IMG/VR virus record: IMGVR_UViG_3300018084_000020
Span: 1-20,886 of that record
Direction: 5' to 3' (one strand)
DNA length: 20,886 nt
From: a virus
Below, in pieces: positions 12,292 to 17,461 of the stretch. Each line of letters starts with the position of its first letter. Position 1 is the first letter of the stretch. The notes below the pieces were generated by a model that saw only the letters and a program-made list of their open reading frames with translations, ran no database searches and was not told the DNA's origin. The translations under genes were made by a program, and so were the position numbers.

Positions 12292-12547
12292 CGGATGTTC
12301 TCTCGTGGGGTGGCTGGTTCCGTGTCTCCCTAGCCAGTCCCGCGTCCGTCCCCGAGGAGTTGCGCGCTACTACCTTCGCTGCCGTTTTCTTGTGGAGGGC
12401 CGGTGCCCTGTCTCCGACGCTGCATTTACTGCTTCCGACCTGTCGCCTGGCCGCCTTGCGGGTTGCTCGCGGTCTTCGGGTGGAGCCTCGACCGTCGGCT
12501 GGAGTCGCCGTCCCGGGAGTTTCGCTCGCCGCCCTCGTTCGCTTACA
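12292..12547 (-). ncRNA. Leader RNA 2: conserved structured untranslated leader of operon 2
   Basis: Minus-strand leader, colinear with leader RNA 1 in at least four blocks (see 8262-8523). The GGUC...GACC stem and the small hairpin before it are kept with different bases. No open frame with a ribosome binding site is convincing within it. The segment 12226-12291 links it to ribozyme 6 and is shorter than the matching link in operon 1. Tested by eye against tRNA, RNase P and tmRNA patterns with no match. Confidence 0.62.
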
Positions 12548-12678
12548 GGTAGAACTTTACTCGAGACTGAGGACCTCCGCTACCCTCATGCCACCTGCCG
12601 AAACGATGCGAACCCTCAGGTAGACGCGTCGCGATCTTTTTGCAGAAATCTTGAAGAACTTCTGAACCCTCAGGTAGA
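12546..12678. repeat. CAGGTAGA repeats in the operon 2 control region
   Basis: CAGGTAGA at 12546-12553, 12617-12624 and 12671-12678. The last lies in CCTCAG-GTAGAT-CTGAGG, a 6-bp inverted repeat. An A/T-richer stretch (about 12636-12665) lies between. Same arrangement as at 8522-8655. The whole gap 12583-12700 holds no gene. Confidence 0.5.
12554..12582 (-). promoter_or_regulatory. Operon 2 promoter
   Basis: Minus strand: -35 TAGCGG (12577-12582), 17-bp spacer, -10 TAAAGT (12554-12559), followed by CTTACAGGTAG (12542-12552) over the predicted start, identical in that part to the operon 1 promoter. Confidence 0.7.
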
Positions 12679-12700
12679 TCTGAGGTACGGGCGTCTACGG

Positions 12701-12727
12701 CGATTCACCGCGCCTCAGGGCGAATCG
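12701..12727 (-). terminator. Hairpin at the end of the JAMM gene
   Basis: Stem CGATTCGCC / GGTGAATCG (9 pairs, one G-U) with a 9-nt loop. The stop codon of 12715-13128 lies in the loop. Same stem as at 8707-8762. Confidence 0.6.
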
Positions 12728-13128
12728 GGCGAAACTACCTCTGTCGACTCCTCCTCGGCGACCCCGGCGACCACTCGCCAGCACCGGATCTCCTCGGACG
12801 CGAGGCTCAGGATGACGTACCGCATGCCGGCATGCACGGCCGTGGCCACGTCAACGCCAGACGGCTCAGCAGACGTGGCGGTGTGCGAGTGCACGATCGC
12901 AACCGGGTCCTCGCCCCGGATGTCCATCTCGCGGTACAAGGCGAGCACCTCGACCGGATCGGTCTCGTAGAACCGGCGCGCGTCGGCTGCGGCGTTGGTC
13001 AGCGGCTCGAAGCGGAGCGGGAAGTCGCGCCCCATCGGGGCGATCAGCATGCCGCACATCTCAGCCGGAGCCTGCTCGCGGGCGTGCCTGAACATCTGGT
13101 CTCGGAGGCTTGTCGTGATCGTAAGCAT
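12715..13128 (-). CDS. JAMM/MPN+ metalloprotease-fold protein, 137 aa
   Basis: Member of the JAB1/MPN/Mov34 (JAMM) metallopeptidase fold. All zinc-site residues are present: Glu23 (AEMCG), then His80-Ser-His82, Ser90 and Asp93, which fits E...HxHx7Sx2D exactly. The length is that of the minimal single-domain bacterial and phage members. Such enzymes cleave isopeptide or ubiquitin-like fusions or, in phages, are found in tail proteins linked to NlpC/P60 domains; here the domain stands alone in an early region. No ubiquitin-like, E1-like or E2-like partner is seen in the window. The start at 13128 has a poor ribosome binding site and no clear promoter, so it is less certain. Confidence 0.86.
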   Translation of the reverse strand: MLTITTSLRDQMFRHAREQAPAEMCGMLIAPMGRDFPLRFEPLTNAAADARRFYETDPVEVLALYREMDIRGEDPVAIVHSHTATSAEPSGVDVATAVHAGMRYVILSLASEEIRCWRVVAGVAEEESTEVVSPDSP

Positions 13129-13248
13129 GCCGGCAAGCCTACGCGTCGTTCTCCGGGCTCCGGGCGGGCTCGTCGGCCCAACGGGGCGCGCTCGGGGCGC
13201 GGAGCCGGGAGACGGCCAGCGAGGGACGCGCCGGACCCAGAACGCAGA

Positions 13249-13281
13249 GGAGCCCCGCTCCCTGGTTCGGGGCGGGGCTCC
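13249..13281 (-). terminator. Hairpin after 13298-13651
   Basis: Perfect 10-bp stem GGAGCCCCGC / GCGGGGCTCC with an inner CCC/GGG pair. The remaining gap 13129-13248 holds nothing I can support. Confidence 0.62.
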
Positions 13282-13297
13282 GGGTCCTGCGGGTTGG

Positions 13298-13651
13298 TCA
13301 GCGGCAGCGGTTCAGCGCCTTGTAGGCCGCCTGCATCGCCTTGCGCTCGGCGGCCTCACGGGCGTTCTGGACCGGGCTGGTCGAGCCGCCGACGTTGCCC
13401 TCCATGAGCTGCTCGGCCGCGTCCTCCAGCCACTCCTCGATCGCCCGCATGCCGGCACGGTTCCAGCGGGTCTGCAGCTGCGCGGTCTGGTGGGCTGCGG
13501 CCTGCGCCTCGATCAGCGCCTCCATCGTGCCCGGCAGGACCATCTCGCCAGCGGCGAATGCCTCGGTGAAGCGGGCCTGGACCTTGAGCAGGGTCTGCGC
13601 GGCGGCCTGAGCGATGCGGGCGACGGTCTCGGCGGTCTTCGTGCTGTCCAT
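13298..13651 (-). CDS. Helical Ala-rich protein, 117 aa
   Basis: Almost wholly alpha-helical by composition (ETVARIAQAAAQTLLKVQAR, ALIEAQAAAHQTAQLQTRW, EEWLEDAAEQLMEG, then AREAAERKAMQAAYKALN), ending NRCR. Probably a helical bundle or coiled coil. The start at 13651 has AGGAGG, with a strong promoter upstream (13692-13720) and a hairpin downstream, so it is a single-gene unit. Function unknown. Confidence 0.8.
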   Translation of the reverse strand: MDSTKTAETVARIAQAAAQTLLKVQARFTEAFAAGEMVLPGTMEALIEAQAAAHQTAQLQTRWNRAGMRAIEEWLEDAAEQLMEGNVGGSTSPVQNAREAAERKAMQAAYKALNRCR

Positions 13652-13679
13652 CGTGTCCTCCTGGGGACTTCGTGTTTCC

Positions 13680-13730
13680 CTTACAACAAGAACTATACTC
13701 CAGTGCAGAGCATATGGCTACTCTGCACTG
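13680..13730 (-). promoter_or_regulatory. Promoter of 13298-13651 with perfect inverted repeat
   Basis: Minus strand: -35 TAGCCA (13715-13720), 17-bp spacer, -10 TATAGT (13692-13697), CTTACAACAAG (13680-13690) near the start. A perfect 10-bp inverted repeat, CAGTGCAGAG / CTCTGCACTG (13701-13710, 13721-13730), brackets the -35 box. Confidence 0.78.
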
Positions 13731-13738
13731 AAGATTCT

Positions 13739-13879
13739 TTACACGTCCTCCTGGCCGCCGTCCTCGGCGCGCTCCCGGCGCTCCAGGACGACCCAGTTCG
13801 GGGTGCGCCCGATCTCCCGGCGCGGTGCGCGCTTCGGGCTCTTGCGCCACTCGTTGCGGAGCTGCTGCTTGCGGGCCAT
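13739..13879 (-). CDS. Small very basic protein, 46 aa
   Basis: MARKQQLRNEWRKSPKRAPR followed by REIGRTPNWVVLERRERAED: highly basic first half, acidic end. GAGGAGG precedes the ATG at 13879. It fills the space between the 14314-13958 gene and the promoter at 13692-13720. Composition suggests RNA or DNA binding, but no domain is recognised. Confidence 0.68.
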   Translation of the reverse strand: MARKQQLRNEWRKSPKRAPRREIGRTPNWVVLERRERAEDGGQEDV

Positions 13880-13912
13880 GCCGTCCTCCTCGTTGGGCTT
13901 CTCACTGCCTCA

Positions 13913-13940
13913 GGCCCGCACCCCGTGAGGAGTGCGGGCC
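13913..13940 (-). terminator. Hairpin after 13958-14314
   Basis: Perfect 9-bp stem GGCCCGCAC / GTGCGGGCC, 10-nt loop, 17 nt past the stop. Confidence 0.6.
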
Positions 13941-13957
13941 GGTCGGCCGGTTGTCGC

Positions 13958-14314
13958 TTACGCCTCAACCTCGGGCGCAGGCGGGGTGTACCCGGTCTTC
14001 TCGATCGCCGCGACCAGCATCGCCCGCAGCGCGGGGACGTCCGGGTCGTCCGAGTTGACCACGTCGTCGTGCAGCTCCCGCGCGGTCGCCTCCAGGTCCG
14101 TCACCAGCTCCATGTTCTCGGGGACCATCGCCGCGTACATGTCGCAGCTGCAGTACGAGTGGCTCCCGCACCCGCATCCCGTCGCCTTCAGCGAGAACAG
14201 CTCGCCGGTCTCGTCCTTGACGACCAGCATCGCGACGCCCGCAAGGTCGTACCGCTCCTGCGTGATGTCCACGTCGCCGAGGACCGTGTAGCCGGGGATC
14301 GTGTAGTCGCTCAT
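13958..14314 (-). CDS. Hypothetical protein with a Cys cluster, 118 aa
   Basis: Strand-rich N-terminus (YTIPGYTVLGDVDITQERYD, VAMLVVKDETGELFSLKA) running into a tight cluster of four cysteines, Cys47, Cys49, Cys55 and Cys57 (TGCGCGSHSYCSC), likely a metal site. A helix follows (LVTDLEATARELHDDV), and the end is acidic and Pro-rich. Own promoter upstream (14358-14386) and a hairpin downstream. No ribosome binding site as strong as its neighbours (GGAGGC). Function unknown. Confidence 0.78.
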   Translation of the reverse strand: MSDYTIPGYTVLGDVDITQERYDLAGVAMLVVKDETGELFSLKATGCGCGSHSYCSCDMYAAMVPENMELVTDLEATARELHDDVVNSDDPDVPALRAMLVAAIEKTGYTPPAPEVEA

Positions 14315-14345
14315 GTCTGCCTCCAGGGGCTCCGTCGTGGTCTCG

Positions 14346-14386
14346 CTTACAGTAACTACTATACCCCAACTGCAGTCGGGGCGCTA
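14346..14386 (-). promoter_or_regulatory. Promoter of 13958-14314
   Basis: Minus strand: -35 TAGCGC (14381-14386), 17 bp, -10 TATAGT (14358-14363), then CTTACAGTAAC (14346-14356). Upstream AATTGCA pairs with TGCAGTT in the spacer (one G-U). Confidence 0.78.
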
Positions 14387-14419
14387 CCCTTTTGTGCAAT
14401 TTGTTTGCCGGCATGGGCA

Positions 14420-14447
14420 GAGCCCCGCCCGGTTGCGGACGGGGCTC
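14420..14447 (-). terminator. Hairpin after 14459-14773
   Basis: GAGCCCCG / CGGGGCTC stem with an inner CCG-GTTG-CGG hairpin, 11 nt past the stop. Confidence 0.6.
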
Positions 14448-14458
14448 GCCGGGTTGTG

Positions 14459-14773
14459 CTAGCTGCCGGGCGTCACCGGCACGATCGCCTTGGTTCCGCG
14501 GAACTCGCCCGCGTCGACGTACGAGCCGAGCTCGGTCTGCATGAGCGTTGCCAGCCACGTGGCGTCCATGTGGTCGGGCACCTCGTAGAAGCCGTCCAGC
14601 GCGACCTGCTCGTCGATCTTGCTGAGCAGGCTGTCGCGCTGGTCGACCAGCATGTCGAGGGTGTTCTCGCGGAGCAGGGTCGGCACGACCGGGTTGAGCC
14701 GGTTGAGGTCGTAGGACAGCACCGACACCTGGATCGCGACCTGGTGCTTCTCGTGCTCGATGGAGTGGACCAT
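14459..14773 (-). CDS. Hypothetical protein, 104 aa
   Basis: Mixed helix/strand protein: HQVAIQVSVLSYDLNRLNPV, TLLRENTLDMLVDQRDSLLS, DEQVALDGFYEVPDHMDATW. No cysteines, no membrane segment. Start at 14773 with GGAGGCC upstream. Monocistronic with its own promoter (14826-14854) and hairpin. Unrecognised. Confidence 0.77.
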   Translation of the reverse strand: MVHSIEHEKHQVAIQVSVLSYDLNRLNPVVPTLLRENTLDMLVDQRDSLLSKIDEQVALDGFYEVPDHMDATWLATLMQTELGSYVDAGEFRGTKAIVPVTPGS

Positions 14774-14813
14774 GGTGGCCTCCTGGGCCTTGGGGCCGAC
14801 CCTCGCGGTCGGC

Positions 14814-14854
14814 CTTACAACAAGAACTATACTCCAGTCTGGAGGTTCGCGCTA
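14814..14854 (-). promoter_or_regulatory. Promoter of 14459-14773
   Basis: Minus strand: -35 TAGCGC (14849-14854), 17 bp, -10 TATAGT (14826-14831), CTTACAACAAG (14814-14824) near the start. An imperfect inverted repeat (9 of 11 pairs) brackets the -35 box. Confidence 0.78.
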
Positions 14855-14875
14855 CCCCTTCTCGAGATTGGTTGT

Positions 14876-14890
14876 ATGGGCGTCTGCCGA
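14876..14890. repeat. 15-bp direct repeat, copy 1
   Basis: ATGGGCGTCTGCCGA, repeated exactly at 16247-16261. Both copies lie 21-32 bp upstream of a -35 box of the same promoter family. Confidence 0.5.
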
Positions 14891-14924
14891 GAGGGCCGCT
14901 CCCCGATGGTAGGAAGCGGCCCTC
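14891..14924 (-). terminator. Hairpin after 14937-15647
   Basis: Perfect 10-bp stem GAGGGCCGCT / AGCGGCCCTC, 14-nt loop, 12 nt past the stop. Confidence 0.62.
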
Positions 14925-14936
14925 GTGCGTTGCCGA

Positions 14937-15647
14937 TCAGCAGGAGACGCAGACGCGGCGCTCCTTGGTGGTGCACATGCCGGGGTAGACCGGCCCGTCG
15001 CGGTGGATCGGCTCGGACACGATCTTGGTGTTGGCGTAGGTCGGGGTGCCGCCGCAGTCTCCGCAGATGGCCGTCATGTACGTCTCGTCGAAGCGGTAGT
15101 CGACCGGGACCGAGCCGGGGGCGTGCAGCTCCGAGGCGGTCGTTCCCTGGGTCGCTGCCGGCACGCCGGGGATCTGGACGACGTAGCTGAACCGGGGTGC
15201 CCAGGCGGTCGCCTCGACATGGTCCACGACCTTGGTGACGACCACCGGACCGGCCGGGACGCAGTAGCCGTGCGGGCGCTGGCCGGGGAGGAAGTACAGC
15301 TCGTCGCCGACCTGGTGCTCGGCACCCTCGACCTTGACCTGCTGGTCCTGGACGGTGACGACCGGGGCGGGCTCGGGGGTCGCGGCGACGATGGCCTCGA
15401 TGGCGACCAGAGCGGCCTTCTCGCAGGTCTTGCAGACCTTGCGTCCACCGGTGATCCGGGCGGCGTCCAGGGCGTCCTGCAGGCTGTCGTACGAGGCACC
15501 CTGGGCCAGTCGGCCACGGGTCAGGACGCCACAGGCGTTCTCCGCGTAGTAGTCGACGACCCCGCCCTGCTCGTTGCCGGCACTCTGGGTCTTGCAGGCG
15601 ACCCCGGCGATGTGGTTCGTGGCTCGGTTGTAGCGGATGCTGAACAT
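14937..15647 (-). CDS. Cys-rich multi-module protein, 236 aa
   Basis: Nine cysteines in metal-site arrangements: Cys18; Cys39 with Cys72/Cys75 (VCKTC); Cys195/Cys198 (ICGDCGG); Cys225 with Cys233/Cys236 (CVSC at the very end). The 39-75 segment has a SLQDALDAA helix between the ligands, like the module of 8765-9184. A middle region (ELYFLPGQRPHGYCVPAGPV, VVTKVVDHVEATAW) reads as a small beta barrel, and the last 40 residues form a second zinc module. The start at 15647 has GGAGGC; the longer frame passes through the promoter. Nucleic-acid or protein binding is plausible; no named family recognised. Confidence 0.8.
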   Translation of the reverse strand: MFSIRYNRATNHIAGVACKTQSAGNEQGGVVDYYAENACGVLTRGRLAQGASYDSLQDALDAARITGGRKVCKTCEKAALVAIEAIVAATPEPAPVVTVQDQQVKVEGAEHQVGDELYFLPGQRPHGYCVPAGPVVVTKVVDHVEATAWAPRFSYVVQIPGVPAATQGTTASELHAPGSVPVDYRFDETYMTAICGDCGGTPTYANTKIVSEPIHRDGPVYPGMCTTKERRVCVSC

Positions 15648-15677
15648 GGTTGCCTCCGAGGGCTTGTCGTCGTCTCG

Positions 15678-15718
15678 CTTACAGTAAGAACTATACTCCA
15701 GTTGCGAGGTCGGCGCTA
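15678..15718 (-). promoter_or_regulatory. Promoter of 14937-15647
   Basis: Minus strand: -35 TAGCGC (15713-15718), 17 bp, -10 TATAGT (15690-15695), perfect palindrome CTTACAGTAAG (15678-15688) centred on the predicted start. AGTTGCG and CGCAACT bracket the -35 box. Confidence 0.8.
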
Positions 15719-15790
15719 CCCCTTTCCGCAACTTTGTTGAATCGGATTTGCCGGCCTCTGCAGCTGGCCAGAGAGGGCGGCATGTAGTGT

Positions 15791-15799
15791 AAAGCCTGC
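15791..15799. repeat. AAAGCCTGC element, copy 1 of 3
   Basis: Core AAAGCCTGC preceded by TGTAG within 10 bp; also at 16286-16294 and 17792-17800, each about 50-80 bp upstream of a promoter. The gap 15719-15842 holds no gene that I can support. Confidence 0.4.
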
Positions 15800-15842
15800 G
15801 GGCTCTCGTGCTCTGTGGAGATCGCCATATGCACACGTGCAG

Positions 15843-15875
15843 GAGGCCCGCCCTCCGAAGTGGAGAGCGGGCCTC
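15843..15875 (-). terminator. Hairpin after 15883-16149
   Basis: Stem GAGGCCCGC / GCGGGCCTC with an inner CTCC-GAAGT-GGAG hairpin, 7 nt past the stop. Confidence 0.62.
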
Positions 15876-15882
15876 GCGACCG

Positions 15883-16149
15883 TCAGGCCTCGCCGTCGAA
15901 CTCGACCAGGTGCGCGTAGTCCAGGTCGGTCGCGTCCGGGTCGGCGTCCTCGACCTCGATCATCCGGTAGCCGACCGGGTTGACGTCGTCCGACGCGACC
16001 CAGTAGGCGAAGCATTCGTCCCCGACCGTCTCCAGCACCTCGTGCCAGCGGCCACGGATCCGGCCGGTCGCCTCCAGCGAGCCGTGGAGCTCCATCGTCG
16101 CGCGGACCCGGTTGAGCAGGTCCTCGTTGGTGTTCTCGGCGTCGAACAT
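15883..16149 (-). CDS. Acidic hypothetical protein, 88 aa
   Basis: Helix (NEDLLNRVRATMELHGSLEA), then GRWHEVLETVGDECFAYWVA, NPVGYRMIEVED and an acidic end (ADPDATDLDYAHLVEFDGE). The GxWxExxE...W part resembles residues 26-50 of the gene at 16848-17126 (GPWVEFYEAIPG...FWARLEG), so the two may be distant relatives. Start at 16149 with AGGAGGCC. Own promoter and hairpin. Function unknown. Confidence 0.77.
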   Translation of the reverse strand: MFDAENTNEDLLNRVRATMELHGSLEATGRIRGRWHEVLETVGDECFAYWVASDDVNPVGYRMIEVEDADPDATDLDYAHLVEFDGEA

Positions 16150-16174
16150 CTTGGCCTCCTGGGGCTCTCACTTG

Positions 16175-16215
16175 CTTACGAGAGTAACTATACTCCATGC
16201 CGGCCTGAATGGCTA
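16175..16215 (-). promoter_or_regulatory. Promoter of 15883-16149
   Basis: Minus strand: -35 TAGCCA (16210-16215), 17 bp, -10 TATAGT (16187-16192). The start element here is CTTAC-GAGA-GTAAC (16175-16188), with a longer centre than in the other promoters. Confidence 0.77.
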
Positions 16216-16246
16216 CTCTGCAGCGCATCGGATCTACGGCGTGCAG

Positions 16247-16261
16247 ATGGGCGTCTGCCGA
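16247..16261. repeat. 15-bp direct repeat, copy 2
   Basis: Exact second copy of the 15-mer at 14876-14890. An AAAGCCTGC element lies just beyond it (16286-16294). Confidence 0.5.
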
Positions 16262-16334
16262 ACTGGAGGCTGAGATCTGTAGGTTAAAGCCTGCCGGGCT
16301 CCAGGGCGACTGCAGGCCGGCATGGACAACGGAG

Positions 16335-16363
16335 GGGCGGCCTGCCTGGGTGGGAGGCCGCCC
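16335..16363 (-). terminator. Hairpin after 16371-16610
   Basis: Perfect 8-bp stem GGGCGGCC / GGCCGCCC, 13-nt loop, 7 nt past the stop. Confidence 0.58.
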
Positions 16364-16370
16364 GGTCGAG

Positions 16371-16610
16371 CTAGCTCCAGCTCTCGCCCATCCAGTAGCC
16401 GGTGCCCATCGCGGCCCAGTTGACGCCCCGGTAGCCCTTGGCCTTGGCGGCGTTGGAGAGGTTGACCAGGGAGTCGGCGTTGTTGCGGACCTTGCGGACC
16501 TCCAGGACCTTGCGGTCGTCGCCGTAGCCGGTCTTGGTGGTCGCGGTCGCCCAGCCGTTGCGGCCGACGCGGTACTCGATGCGGATCGCGGGGAGCTGGT
16601 TCTCGGTCAT
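16371..16610 (-). CDS. Hypothetical protein, 79 aa
   Basis: Basic, strand-rich start (LPAIRIEYRVGRNGWATATT) with a helix (NADSLVNLSNAAKAKGY) and a Trp/Gly-rich end (WAAMGTGYWMGESWS). Start at 16610 with GGAGGC. Own promoter and hairpin. No family recognised. Confidence 0.76.
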   Translation of the reverse strand: MTENQLPAIRIEYRVGRNGWATATTKTGYGDDRKVLEVRKVRNNADSLVNLSNAAKAKGYRGVNWAAMGTGYWMGESWS

Positions 16611-16640
16611 GTTTGCCTCCGTGGGCTTCGTGTTCTCTCG

Positions 16641-16681
16641 CTTACAGTAAGAACTATACTCCCTTCTGCAGTCCCGCGCTA
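16641..16681 (-). promoter_or_regulatory. Promoter of 16371-16610
   Basis: Minus strand: -35 TAGCGC (16676-16681), 17 bp, -10 TATAGT (16653-16658), perfect palindrome CTTACAGTAAG (16641-16651). Confidence 0.8.
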
Positions 16682-16739
16682 CCCTTCTCTGCATCTTTCT
16701 TCAAGATCTTTCGCTCAGTGGATTTTGAGCATCAAACGA

Positions 16740-16768
16740 AGCTTACTCCAGATCTCGAGTTCGCGCTA
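16740..16768 (-). promoter_or_regulatory. Decayed copy of the promoter family
   Basis: Minus strand keeps GGGTAGCGC (-35 at 16763-16768), a 17-bp spacer and the flanking GGAG, but the -10 position (16740-16745) reads TAAGCT and the palindrome is gone. No gene lies between it and the intact promoter at 16653-16681. Confidence 0.6.
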
Positions 16769-16811
16769 CCCTACAGTGCAGATTGTTTGCCGGCTTCGGA
16801 CATGCCGGCAA

Positions 16812-16835
16812 GGCCCCACCCCGGAGGGCAGGGCC
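16812..16835 (-). terminator. Hairpin after 16848-17126
   Basis: GGCCC-CA-CCC-CGGA-GGG-CA-GGGCC, 12 nt past the stop; a short stem with a symmetric internal loop. Confidence 0.5.
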
Positions 16836-16847
16836 GCGAGCCGACGA

Positions 16848-17126
16848 CTAGACCGAGCCGTCGAGGATGGCCTGGGCTTCGAGCTCGACGCCGGTCGGGT
16901 CCGAGTCGCCGTCGAGGAACTCCACGGTGACGTAGGAGTCGCCGTCGAGGAACTCCACGGTGACGTAGGAGTCGCCCTCCAGGCGAGCCCAGAAGCCGTA
17001 GCCCGCACCGGGGATGGCCTCGTAGAACTCGACCCACGGGCCAGCCACGCGGCCGGTCGGGTTGGTCGTAAGCGGGATCTCGTCGGCCTGCGAGACGCGG
17101 AGGACGAGGATGGAGAGGTCGGACAT
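16848..17126 (-). CDS. Acidic protein with an exact internal tandem repeat, 92 aa
   Basis: N-terminal strand and loop (DLSILVLRVSQADEIPLTTN), then GPWVEFYEAIPGAGYGFWAR and the 11-residue unit GDSYVTVEFLD twice in a row followed by GDS. The end is acidic (ELEAQAILDGSV). The repeat is identical at DNA level, so it is recent. One copy would give an ordinary beta strand; two add a strand or a loop. The start at 17126 has AAGGAG. Own promoter (17173-17201). Function unknown; weak similarity to 15883-16149. Confidence 0.8.
   Translation of the reverse strand: MSDLSILVLRVSQADEIPLTTNPTGRVAGPWVEFYEAIPGAGYGFWARLEGDSYVTVEFLDGDSYVTVEFLDGDSDPTGVELEAQAILDGSV
16903..16976. repeat. 33-bp perfect tandem duplication within a gene
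   Basis: Two identical 33-bp copies (16903-16935 and 16936-16968) followed by 8 bp of a third (16969-16976). 33 bp keeps the frame (11 codons). Confidence 0.95.
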
Positions 17127-17172
17127 TTTGAACTCCTTGGGTTCTTGGGGCTTTCCCGCCCCTTGTAGTTTT

Positions 17173-17201
17173 AGTATACTCCAGTCCGCCCGGAAAGGCA
17201 A
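17173..17201 (-). promoter_or_regulatory. Promoter of 16848-17126
   Basis: Minus strand: -35 TTGCCT (17196-17201), 17-bp spacer, -10 TATACT (17173-17178), flanked by GGAG. No palindrome over the start. It faces away from the plus-strand promoter at 17237-17265. Confidence 0.75.
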
Positions 17202-17236
17202 GCCCTGCAGCCGGCAATATTGGGTCAATTGCAGAC

Positions 17237-17265
17237 TTGCTTTTTGGGCTGCAGTGGAGTAGAGT
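17237..17265 (+). promoter_or_regulatory. Plus-strand promoter of 17272-17421
   Basis: -35 TTGCTT (17237-17242), 17-bp spacer, -10 TAGAGT (17260-17265). The predicted start (17271-17273) coincides with the ATG at 17272, so the mRNA is probably leaderless. Confidence 0.68.
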
Positions 17266-17271
17266 TCTACT

Positions 17272-17421
17272 ATGGACAACAACGAGAGCAACCCGGACCA
17301 GCCCTCCGACCTGGAGGTCCTCGCCAAGATCGAGGCGGCGACCAACCGCCGACAGGCCGTCATCGACGAGCTGGAGATCCTCTCCCGCCACCTGGCCGAC
17401 CCGGAGGGCAATCCGCTCTAG
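17272..17421 (+). CDS. Small acidic helical protein, 49 aa, probably leaderless
   Basis: Sequence begins MDNNESNPDQPSDLEVLAKI and continues with a helix (EAATNRRQAVIDELEILSRH). No ribosome binding site stands at a normal distance, and the promoter's start point falls on the ATG. First gene of the plus-strand island, divergent from 16848-17126. Function unknown; helix length and charge would suit a small dimeric protein. Confidence 0.68.
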   Translation: MDNNESNPDQPSDLEVLAKIEAATNRRQAVIDELEILSRHLADPEGNPL

Positions 17422-17431
17422 CGGGTCGGTG

Positions 17432-17453
17432 GCCCCGGTCTTCGGACCGGGGC
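17432..17453 (+). terminator. UUCG-loop terminator after 17272-17421
   Basis: Perfect 9-bp stem GCCCCGGTC-TTCG-GACCGGGGC, 10 nt past the stop, followed within 15 nt by TTGCCTTTT. The T-run overlaps the -35 box of the next promoter. Confidence 0.75.
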
Positions 17454-17461
17454 TGCAGGGG

